Assembly (NCBI RefSeq): GCF_963678635.1
Contig: NC_087066.1
Location: 28,959,301-29,023,300, forward strand
Reading direction: 5' to 3'
Length of the DNA: 64,000 nucleotides
Source of the DNA: Symsagittifera roscoffensis
Lineage: Eukaryota; Xenacoelomorpha; Acoela; Convolutidae
Shown here: positions 54,586 through 64,000 of the stretch, one piece after another
How the letters are laid out: each line of letters begins with the position of its first letter
Position numbering within the stretch: the first letter of the stretch is position 1
Made by a program: the position numbers and the translations under genes
Notes under the pieces: generated by a model
What the model saw: only the letters and a program-made list of their open reading frames with translations
What the model was told of the DNA's origin: nothing
Databases searched by the model: none

Positions 54586-54953
54586 GCAGGGGTGGATCTA
54601 GGATTTTCTCGAGAGCGGCGAATTTTCAAAAAACTTTTGAAAATTTTGGTCGAACTTTTTTTAGCTCTTCCAGTATGATTTTTCGAGCTCCCTCAAAGCG
54701 CTAAACTAACCTGCTTCGGTCAAATTTTCTGTACGCCAGGCAAAAGTTTGAAAAAATTGAAAAACATGCGAAAAACGCGTTTTTAGGTACTTTTTTGAAA
54801 ATGTTGCCCAAAAAACTCCGTTTTTTTGGCGTGCGCTCCTCCAATTTATTATATTGGCGCCAAAGGCATCTTTAAAAACTTTTTGGGTCCATCACCAAAA
54901 AAGATATCTCAAAATAGTAGGGCAGGGGCTCGAATCCCTGAAGAGGGCGTCCT
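54586..54953 (+). mobile_element. hAT-like MITE, copy 3, with perfect 8-bp flanking repeat
   Basis: GGCGGTGG at 54578-54585 and 54954-54961 flank a segment starting CAGGGGTGGATCTAGGATTT. It shares the interior of copies 1 and 2 (CGAATTTTCAAA, GGCGCCAAAGGC, ATCTCAAAATAGTA). The right end contains CGAATCCCTG, the inverted counterpart, about 13 bp inside the boundary given by the repeat. Confidence 0.7.
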
Positions 54954-54999
54954 GGCGGTGGAAGTGCTAAGCGGGCAATAAACGGCTCTTTTTTCATAT

Positions 55000-57700
55000 A
55001 CAGTTGACAATATGTATGTTTACAAGCTCGCAACATTTTGACTCGACTGCGGCAGTCACTATTAACTCGGCTAAGGCAGCTTCTTCGAGGCGAGCGATCA
55101 AAATTAGATATCTGCTCTCCTGTATAAAATTGGCAAATGTTAAGCTGTTTTTTGGATGCATGAAACACTGTTTGGTTTTTCGGATGTTACAATATTGTGA
55201 ATGTTTGCTCTAGTAAAGCATTATACAATGTTACAAATATCTTCATATTAAAAGCAAAACCCTTTTTTTAAAGTTATTTTGAATCGTCTAGCTTTTCGAA
55301 AAAAGAACCATACAACTTTTTTGAAGACTTTATGACTTCATGACTTGAGATCAAAACCAATTATTTCGACAGAATGAGTTGCCGACTTTTAACTTCGAAT
55401 GATTCTTAGCTCGAATAATATGACCAACTAAGCAACACAAAAGGTGAAAATCTGGAAACAAAACGCGTTAGTTGCAACCCAATTGGTGGCTTTCAATACT
55501 TCCATATAAACGAAAAAACTTAAAAATTAGGTTTTGGATTTTAAAGTAATAATTTTTTTTCGAATAACAAAAAAGGGTATCACCATCGGTAAAGTTCATT
55601 TAAATCGTCTTTCTGGTCATAATTTTCAAGTTTTTTTTCTGGGAGCGATTTCAATTTGGATCTTGACTAGATCTTTATAATAGGTGCAGCTTTCTATGCA
55701 ACCATGTGGCTGGCGAAACAGTCAGCCTGTATGGCGAAACATTTTCTCTTTGATATCGGACAAAAAAGTCTGTGAAAAAATATTGAATATTTTAAAAGGT
55801 ATTCAACCTTGAAAGAGCTAGTTGAATATTTATTATTTCAAATTGAACTCAACCTTGAAAAAAACTAACAAAAAGTCGAACTAGTATTTGAGTTGACAAA
55901 CTAAAAGTGGGAAGGAGTCCACTCTAATCTTATGTACACAATTAAAATAATAGTCTTGTGCTTGTGTAGTCTTTTATTACTACAAGAAGTATAGAGATCA
56001 AGGAGAAATACAGAAAATTATTTTTTGCATTGATTTAATAGATGTGAAGAAAAAAATTGGACTTCAAATCAGGCAAGTACTTTCAGTTTTTCAAAAAAAT
56101 ATATATATTTTTTTTCATTTTTATGAGAAAATATGTTGTCAAATATACCTGACATACAACTGACAATATACCTGAAAGATACCTAACATTGTGCATGGTG
56201 AAAACACTTCAGAAAAAAAAGTTCCATTTCACCGTTTTTCGAACGGTTTCAAACAATATTTCAAGTAGAAAAAAAGTTTCGTTGGCGTTATAGGGCAGTC
56301 GTAACACTCACGATAGCGCTATGATGGGAGCAAACTCCAATTGAGAACAGCTCTGAAGTTTAGTTTTTTTGCGTTTTCGTTGTAACGATGCGCTACATTT
56401 TCATTTTAGGTCAACTCCAGATAATATCATAATTATACGTTGAGGAGAAAGTTCAACAAAAAAGATAAAAAGATAGACGGAAAACTTTCAGTTCTCAGAG
56501 GATTTCGATTAAATGGACTGTTAAAGTCACATTTGCGATACGTTCCTATAAAATCGACTAAGGGGCTTAACTAAAATTTTTCGCATCAAAGCAGCGTATG
56601 TAACTTAAATATCAAATAAGTCTTACTATGTTGGTAAAGTTTTCCTTTGAGACCAGTAGCTTATTTGGGTTAATTCGTGAATTTAATTCATTTTACTACC
56701 CTTTTAGTACCATTTAGTACCATTTTACGGAATTTATTATTGAAGAGCTGGTTATTTTACGAGTCAATTGCGGCACACTATTTTATCCAAACAATTTGTT
56801 AGGGATGCGAAGTTTATCTTTTTGTATATCACATTAGTGTGGGGTGAAGTTTTCAAAAAAGAAGAAAAAATCCATTTTTTCCATTTTTTTGGAAATATGA
56901 TCAGAATTATCAATGTCGAAACATTAAGATATAGTCGAAACAATCAAGGTTTTCCCTGATCTGAGCAGTATTGTTATTCAACTTTCGAAAAAGATGACTG
57001 AATGCTTAAGCTTGAGTGTTTTGGGTGGTTCTTCAAACCAAGTTCTTCAGATTGATGAGTATTTTTGACGGAAAACCATAAGTGATCTGTAGTAAAAAAG
57101 CTAAACGTATCGAGCTGAAACTTAAAAAAAAGTTTCGCACGTGGCTGTTTTTAATAAAATTTTGTTTGAGTTTGGGGCTGCATTAAATGACTGAGAATCG
57201 TGATTTTTCCATTTTTATCAGCGCTTATCAGAAGCGAGGAACGAACCAAGCTAAAAAATTATTAAAGTTTAGAGTGAAGTCCGCAAGTTGATCCAGATTT
57301 TTTGTTAAAGATGTGTAATATTTAACTTTGTAGTTTACATTGGGACCTAAAAAAATTTTCAGAAATTATTTTATCAGAATTTTAAGCAATTTTTTTCGAA
57401 TTCCTGAAGGGCAGTAAAAAAAATTAAGGACCTCTTGCAATATGAAAAATCTTGTTGATCCAACTTTCGAAGTGGGTACAATCGGGTAGTGTCGTTTGCA
57501 ATTCAGCCATTTTTGACGGAAATTCTAAATACCAACTGAGAGAAATTGTTGTTCTGAGCTCAAGTTAGAAAAATTACATATTTTAAATTTGAATTACTTT
57601 ACCAGCTACATATACAACGCCAAAAGCAATATATTATGCCTGGAGAGAGATCCTAAAGAGCAGTGCTGCTCGTCGCGTAGGGTGTCCTGGAGAGTAAGGA
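55000..57700. other. AT-rich DNA without a recognised gene
   Basis: No frame shows a domain. About 57480-57600 holds a weak inverted match (CAGCCATTTTTGACGGAA; GTTCTGAGCTCAAG) to the dispersed repeat at 37765. Confidence 0.4.
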
Positions 57701-57890
57701 GAAGACAGCCATCATCAATTCAACAAACAAATTAACTTAAGGGCTCAAATAGAATCTCAAACAGCTAACTTGTCACTTTTCATGTATATTAACCGGTATC
57801 AAGTCATTTTTTTTAAATGGTTCAAAGCCTGCACAATTCTAACTGTAAGCGATCTCTGATTAGCGGTAGTAGAAAAATGTGTCACTTTAA

Positions 57891-59000
57891 TTACGCCTTT
57901 CGCTTTGCTCGTGGTACATTGTCCACTTTTTCGGGAGTAAATCTGAGACAGAAAACACATTTTTTTGTCCGATTGCAATTCCATAAACAAGTATTTAAAC
58001 ATCTCAAAAAACTATAAATCAAAAATAGTGAGCAATTTGTTTTCGTCCATAAATTCCTTGATTGATTCATATCTACGTTTGAAGAAATTGCTCTCAAGAT
58101 TCTTTTTTGTAGTTTCAAAGTCTCGGTAAGGTGAGATTGGGATGTATTGCCGTATAATAAAATTCCATAAGTGATTGAAGGAATTACATAAGCTTTGTAG
58201 AAGCGAAGCATCTGCTGTTTAGAAAAATATACCTTTGACAATGCCAGAAAATTTGGTTAATTTTTTGCACACATGTTCAATGTGAAACTTGAAAGTAAGT
58301 TTTTTATCAACAAAAATGCCAAAGTATTTACACACATTTGTAATTTGAACTGAAGTACCAAAAGCAAAGTAATGTTTTGAAAAGTTACTACCAAATTTCA
58401 TTATTTGAGTTTTACCAGGATTGACACAAAGTCTTTTCTGCCTTGCATATTGTAGTATCATCAGCAAATAGAACAACCTCAGATCCTTCAGCAACTGTCG
58501 GAAGATCATTTATATTTATTAAAACCAAAAACGGACCTAAAACCGACCCTTGCGGTTCTCCACATCTAATGAAGCGACCGGAAGACATTTTATTTTCAGT
58601 TTGAACAAATTAAAACCGTTTTGTAAAGTATTTTTTCACAAGACAATGAATTCGGCCTCTAAAGCCGTATTTTTCCAATTTTGCCACGAGAAGATCATGA
58701 TTTATGGTGTCAAATGCTTTTTTGAGATCAACAAGGCATGATTTACCAACCAGTTTTTTGTCCCATCCATCTCTAATAAATTCGGTGAATTCGATTAATG
58801 CGACCACGCATGACTTTTTTTTTCAAACTGTTTTACATAAAGAATCATCTGTTTGTTAGCAAGGTTATACATTCTATTGAATATTATCTTTTGGAAAACT
58901 TTGCTGAGTGAACTGAATAAACTAAAAGGTCTCTAATTTTCCACAGACTCTTTCAAACCCCTCTTAAAAAGGGGAAAACTTTTGCATCTATTAAGCCTTG
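57891..59000 (-). pseudogene. Reverse transcriptase of LINE 2
   Basis: Motifs in order: KVFPLFKRGLKESVEN...SLFSSLSKVFQKII (about 58.98-58.86 kb), SCLVDLKKAFDTINHDLLVA (motif A, 58610-58807), GEPQGSVLGPFLVLININDL (motif B) and VVLFADDTT (motif C, near 58.45 kb), NPGKTQIMKFGS and the thumb LTFKFHIEHVCKKLTKFSGI (58219-58509), then the C-terminal part YVIPSITYGILLYGNTSQ (57891-58241). All three catalytic motifs are intact but spread over several frames. Confidence 0.88.
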
Positions 59001-59499
59001 AAGAAAATAACCACTAACGACTCTTGTAATTTCATAGAAAACCAGTGAATTTTCGATGCGATCTACATAACCCAACGCTTCTTAGTAATGAAATTCAGGA
59101 TTCTTCAGTTTTTTGCCAATTGAGGCAAAAAATTCATTAAAATCATCAACATCCAAATGTTTCTGGAGCTTTCTTTGCAAAATTCATTAAAAACCTGGAT
59201 TAGCGTTTTTGAACTTCTACCATTCCCAACTTTTTTATCATAATAAACTCTTTTTTCATTTCTTATTAACTTAGTTGCTGAAGTTTTAGCTTGAGAATAT
59301 TTCAGTTTATTCGATTCAGTAGGATTTTGTAGCCATTTTCTGAAAAGGCGATCGCGGTTTTTGAGGACCTTTTTGGTTGAATCGGTAACCCATGACTGTT
59401 TTTATGATTTCGGTTTTTCTAAGGGAGCAAAACGATCAATTGTTGAAAGTATGGATTCAACTAACAGACACAATTTCTCATTGGGATCACTAAGCTTAT

Positions 59500-60160
59500 A
59501 AAATTTTGACAATTTGTTTTCTAAGAGAAATAAATATTTATAAATATTATCGCCACAGTAAAGATTTTTAAGATTTCTTTAGAGGTAATCTTGATTTTCT
59601 TGCCGATCAATATTCACGTAACCAGATATAATTAGGGGAAAATGATCAGAAATAGTTGAAACCAGTGTTTTTACGTTGGCGTCAAAATTAGCAAATAAAT
59701 GATCAAAATACATTTATTCGATGTCGGATTAATGCGAGTTGGATCGCTATTCAAAACATGCGCACCACATCTTTTATTTAGATTAAAATATGATTTTGAA
59801 ATTGGCTTGCAATTTAAAGTGTTGATATTTAAAACGCCACAAACAAGAAAAATATTTTCAAAGCATTTAAGTACAGAAGGTTATTCTCATTTTTGCTCTG
59901 TGGTGGTTTATAGACAACAGAAATATTGGTCTTGACTTACATATACACGGTAGATATGTTGATGCATTCGAAATTAACCTCTACGTTGTGTAACTGAAAA
60001 TTAACATCATCGCGCACATAAAACGCACATCTGCCACCTCGTTGATATTTCCGGTGTTAAGAAATTAAGGGCTAGTAGCCATCAAGTTGATAGAAATTCA
60101 GATAATCATTATCACACAGCCAGGCTTCACAAAACGCAAAAATCAAAGGTTTTTGTTCTA
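59500..60160 (-). pseudogene. APE-type endonuclease of LINE 2
   Basis: The minus strand reads EAWLCDNDYLNFYQLDGY, then QRGGRCAFYVRDDVNFQLHN, and further down SDHFPLIISGYVNIDRQENQ. RGG..AFYVRDD is the signature middle of LINE endonucleases and SDHFP is the catalytic Asp-His motif at its end. Stops interrupt it. The enzyme would nick target DNA to prime reverse transcription. Confidence 0.75.
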
Positions 60161-60479
60161 ACTGATTAATATCTACAACGAGTTGGTCATGATGGCATCT
60201 GAGGAACCTTATTTTTGAAAATTATAAAAACTGTTTTTAAGTCGCCCATATGACGTTCTTCTACATTTCTCTCCATATCAAACGAAATAAAATAGGTCTT
60301 CAGTCAAGTTGATTGAATTTATTTGTTAGCTACTTCGGTTACTCTTTTCTCTGCATTGAGCGCTTCCCATTTCTTTTCAGTATTTAACTTCTTCGAGGCC
60401 TGATCATCAAGATTCAATATTTCTGGCAAAAAATTCCTCTCTGACCATCTCCTCGAAACACCAGGAGTTGAATTGATGT

Positions 60480-60983
60480 TTAGTGGACGCCCAGTGTTGT
60501 AGGTTTTATGAGCTGGTTTATATGAGCATAGTTGTTAGATCTTGGGTTGTTTTGACTGATCTGTTTTTTGGCTGCAATACTAGCTAGTTGTTCCACTCCA
60601 GCAAGAGTTTTTACACTTTGGGAATAAAATGGTCGTCGGCAAAAAACGTTCACTTGGCAGTTATGAGTCGTTGTAATAAGATTCAAGTCATCGGATTTCC
60701 TTTTAATTTCCATATCTCATTTCGGCAAACGCTCATTTATGAATAAACTTTTTCCCTGTACACCCTTGTGACCAGATAATATTGGCCTCCTTCCAAAAAA
60801 CTCCTCTTTGTCCGAAAAATAGACAAACTTTAAAATAATTGGAACATTCCTTCCAGAATCCTTGCGCGTCGGAAGAAGATGACATGCCTTGATAGCTCCC
60901 GTTGATAACACATAGCCACCAAAGTAATGGTAAACTAGGTTGCACATGTCGGAAATCAGTTGGGGAGTATGGGTTGATATCAA
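60480..60983 (-). pseudogene. ORF1-like RNA-binding protein of LINE 2
   Basis: 60717-60983 reads GAIKACHLLPTRKDSGRNVP, IILKFVYFSDKEEFFGRRPI and GVQGKSLFINERLP. This is the layout of LINE ORF1 C-terminal RRM-like regions ('...PR.I..KF......+..+......L.G..+FINE.L'). The continuation 60480-60713 is in another frame. Confidence 0.6.
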
Positions 60984-60999
60984 AATTCGAAAAAATTAA

Positions 61000-62200
61000 A
61001 CAATCTTTGCTCGAATATCTTTCCTGAAAATTTACTCGCTTTTCGGGATTAAAAACATTGTTTTTTAAGTCAATTATTTGCTGGGTTCTTTCATTTTATA
61101 CATTTTCAAGATAATCAACTCTTGTCAAAAGGCTAGTGATAATACGAATCATTAATTTAGGGTCAATATTGGAATCTGGGGGAAGATTTTTCAAAAAATC
61201 AACGTAATTTTTTGGATTATTTTCGATCATTTTGATGGTGAAGGTCAAAGATTTCAACAATAAGTCCAAATCAAGCGCAACAATAAAAGCAACTATTCTC
61301 TAGCTTTCTACATATTTCTACTGTGATCATTCTTAGTCAAAATATGGGGGCTTAAAGATTGCTAGTTTGGCAAAATTCAACTGTTTTGTGCATTTTTTGG
61401 AGCTATCAACGCAGAGCGAAGATTTAAATCATTTTAGAAACAGTCCAATAATGAATTGAGACGTGTTTTATTGTGTATTCATTACTGAATGCAAATTTAT
61501 TGTTGTGTGGTTTTTTCTTTAGACCAATTTATAATACTCTGGCTCCCCGATGAATCAACCTCTTGATCTGCATGGGCCCAACCGGGTGTAGACACCTCTG
61601 TAGTAACCTAATCTGATTCTGTATTAACTGCTCGCCTCACATTGTACACGCATGGCGAAATATTACACACTACAAGATTGTTCCAAACAGGCAGGTAAAT
61701 GGCAGGTAAGGTAAATGGTTTAATGAATTCCAGACACGACACAAATTCCATTTTAAATTATTATCAGCCTATAATTCATTGTTTTGCTGAAACTTCTTTC
61801 ACCAAAAAAATTTCGATAACAATTGACGGGCAGTCAGAAAATTCCAACGTTTGATTTTTATTTCTAAAACGTTCATCAGTTTTTTAAGAGAGCAATGTGA
61901 AAAACGAATAAATCGGTTTTTCAATTCAGAATTCAAAAATCTCCAACTGTGTTTCAAATCATAAAAACTTCAACTATTTCAAGTCGAGAGCACACTCAGT
62001 ATGAAGATGGCAGGTACTAATTAACTCAATCCAGAATAACAGACAGCACCAAGGGCTCTTTTAAACAAACTCAATCAAACTGTTCATCATATGAAATGTA
62101 TACAAACGACATTCCCTCTAGCTTAATTAAATTTAAATTGTAATTTAAAAATTCACAAAACAAAAATTCACTTGAGTTTTAGACCAAAGCTCGACCCTCT
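61000..62200. other. No gene seen
   Basis: AT-rich DNA between the LINE 2 ORF1 end and the gypsy element. It may include the LINE 5' UTR. No RNA gene or repeat of note. Confidence 0.4.
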
Positions 62201-62299
62201 ACCGAGCATTTAGTTTTAGATTTAACTTTTTCTCCGGCATCCGAAGGCACGTCCGAATTTCAGTTAGTGTCCCTTTGAAGCGCTCCTCTATCCTTTTTC

Positions 62300-64000
62300 C
62301 CCATTGAAAATGCTGTTAATCATCACTTCTCCGAGTTTCGACACCGCCGTTTTCTTCCTCGTACTTTTTCGCGATCTCGTATCGTCCGAACCATGCGATT
62401 TCAGTATGACAGTAACCGCTGTTTTTGAGGTCTTTTCACGTTTTTAATTGCCCTCTTTGCACTCATCTCCGCTCGCCCTTTGTTCACGTTAAAGGAACTC
62501 CTCGTTTTCTTTTTAAGTGAAGTTTCGCTTTCGTTCGGGTTCTCAGTAACTTGCTTTTGTCCGTTGGCATGTTTTTTATCCGTTGACACTTTTTCGTCTT
62601 TGTTCGTTATCGTCGCCGCGCCGCTAGGGCCTTGTCAGACCTCCTCCGGTTTTTGTCTAGCAGCTATCACGCCGGGAAATTGTAACGGTTCGTACTCGGA
62701 GGTCGAATCCTAATCGTCGTCGTCCCTAGCGGTGCGATTTGGACCGTGGCTGGCTTTTAATTTTGGTCACTGTGTCCCTCGATCTAGAGGGGCGATCTTT
62801 AGCCAGCTTTCGCCTGATGTCCTCGACCGTCGATGGTTTTAGGTATTTCCCCGTAGGCGACAATTTCAACGCCCGAGTAGTTTTTCCGCAACGCCACTTT
62901 TTCTAAGCACAGACCCCTTTTCTGGAATCATGGTCTATTTAGACTCCTTAATAACTTTCCTATTGAACAACTTATGCCTCTGGTTGCAGTCGTTAATCCT
63001 TCAAAACAATACTTCTGGTTGTTTGCTATGTCGGCTCGACTCGCCTCCAATGTTAAAAGACTTAGTACCCTTGAAGCCGCTGGATTCGCTCGCGCACTTG
63101 GCGTCTTGTGTGTCTCCATGCCTAGTGACCAACAGACTATCCGCTAACCTCCGCGGGTGGTTTATTTGCTCCGCCTCATATTCATTGTCCGACCTTTTTT
63201 GTTTCCAGTTGGTTTGTGTCAAATGGAATATGCAATCGGCGTGCGGGTTTTTATTATCCTAACATGCAGATTTTTGTCGTAACACTTTGTCCCAGTTAAG
63301 GTTTTGGAGCGATGGTTTTTTCAAAAGGTTCCTTAGGACTGTATTGGTTTTCCAACCATGATATGCCTTGAATGGCATGATTTTTAAGGCAGCGGTAGGT
63401 GCAAATTTGAGAGCCCTAATTATGCGTTCTAGCATTGATTCTAGGATCCCATGGACCTTTTCGTTTGCACAAGTTAAAACAAAGTTCATCAAACTACCTA
63501 CAATGCAATCTACCCATCCCGTGGCTCTATGATAGTTCAATGGCGAGTTTATAATTTCAATTTCTTGGTTATTGCACAACGATTTTCATTGGTTTTGATT
63601 TGAACTTGGACCTTTGGTCCATGTAAGTTCTGCTTGGCACGCCATGATGGGATATGTAGTGTTTTAGAGATTTTAGACTTCTGTCATTTTTGTCATTTCT
63701 GTCATTTTTGCTGCATATCTTGGCCGAATCAAAGTTGTATTTGTCTGATTCGTTTGACACGTGATTGGGCTCCAAAAGTCCAATTGTAGGCATTCTTTCG
63801 GTTCTCTTGGTTTTTATTTTTTTCCGATGTCAACTTTGGCGCATATTGGCTTTAGGTTTCTACCTGCACTAAACAGCGTCGAAAACTCCGCTAGCGCCGG
63901 CAAAAATTTATGCTTTGATACCACGAAGGATTATAACTGCGACAAAGACTTAGAGATCTAACTTATCAATGGGGTCGGTTTTTCTTACTAGGAGGGTGAT
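62300..64000 (-). mobile_element. Ty3/gypsy element, integrase end, running off the window
   Basis: Minus-strand pol remnant. GRNLKPICAKVD (end of the integrase zinc domain) and ECLQLDFWSPI (first catalytic Asp) at 63.9-63.76 kb. SLKHYISHHGVPSRTYMDQR (second Asp) at 63569-63793. INSPLNYHRATGWVDCIVGS in 63259-63579, where V-D stands at the catalytic Glu ('VER' in the family). Post-core KAYHGWKTNTVLRNLLKKPS, then a charged tail to about 62.3 kb. Frameshift near 63575. Confidence 0.8.
62401..62589 (-). pseudogene. Basic C-terminal tail of the gypsy pol frame
   Basis: A short Lys/Arg/Asn-rich frame (QVTENPNESETSLKKKTRSS, RAEMSAKRAIKNVKRPQKQR) lies 0.7 kb past the integrase core on the same strand. 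Possibly the pol end or the start of a third ORF. No motif. Confidence 0.3.

Larger units (their letters stand above)
57800..60990 (-). mobile_element. Jockey/CR1-type LINE (LINE 2)
   Basis: On the minus strand: ORF1-like (60983-60480), endonuclease (about 60.15-59.5 kb), reverse transcriptase (about 59.0-57.9 kb). The 3' end lies near 57.8 kb; no poly(A) or target duplication was identified. Stops and frameshifts break all three, but catalytic motifs remain readable. Confidence 0.8.

Overview
This is a eukaryotic, very AT-rich genomic window. It has GT-AG spliced host genes, long introns and many decayed retrotransposons. The best-preserved host gene is a glycine-receptor-type chloride channel whose exon sizes include the 68-bp and 83-bp exons I know from chordate glycine receptors. 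The other host gene is a small secreted serine protease. Together with BEL/Pao, Ty3/gypsy and non-LTR elements this points to an invertebrate animal, probably marine. I cannot name the phylum from sequence alone.

Layout. 0-2.4 kb: eight copies of an exactly 67-bp, doubly dyad-symmetric module. 1.6-1.9 and 4.9-5.3 kb: a diverged LTR-like repeat pair. 2.5-3.95 kb: a broken non-LTR retrotransposon (minus strand). 6.4-12.85 kb: a decayed Ty3/gypsy-like element (minus strand) whose reverse transcriptase is missing. Its 3' side carries unusual cargo: a macro-like domain, a coiled coil and an SGNH/GDSL hydrolase. 13-20 kb: mostly non-coding AT-rich DNA, with a pair of related short reading frames and a hAT-like MITE.

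20.2-36.4 kb (minus strand): six exons of the chloride channel, from just before the ligand-binding beta strands to the stop codon after the fourth membrane helix. The signal-peptide and first extracellular exons were not found. The 12.8-kb second intron holds two BEL/Pao copies arranged head to head as a giant imperfect palindrome (about 24.5-35.1 kb). A 316-bp MITE sits 30 bp from the splice donor of the next exon.

36.4-41.1 kb: non-coding, with a growing 70/72/74-bp tandem repeat and the first of three copies of a 400-500-bp repeat. 41.2-52.7 kb (plus strand): a two-exon chymotrypsin-fold protease with TATA plus initiator promoter, catalytic His/Asp/Ser and a poly(A) signal. Its single 10.6-kb intron holds a second BEL/Pao element (about 43.2-50.9 kb, plus strand). 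53.1-54.2 kb: an array of foldback elements with GGCTCTTTTTCC ends. 54.6-54.95 kb: another hAT-like MITE. 57.8-61 kb: a Jockey/CR1-type LINE (minus strand) with recognisable ORF1, endonuclease and reverse transcriptase. 62.3-64 kb: the integrase end of a Ty3/gypsy element (minus strand), running off the window.

The two host genes run away from each other around 36.4-41.2 kb, and each has one intron expanded by BEL/Pao DNA. The retroelements are all broken by frameshifts or stops. The most unusual signals are the 67-bp module array, the 3' cargo of the gypsy-like element and the intronic BEL palindrome.
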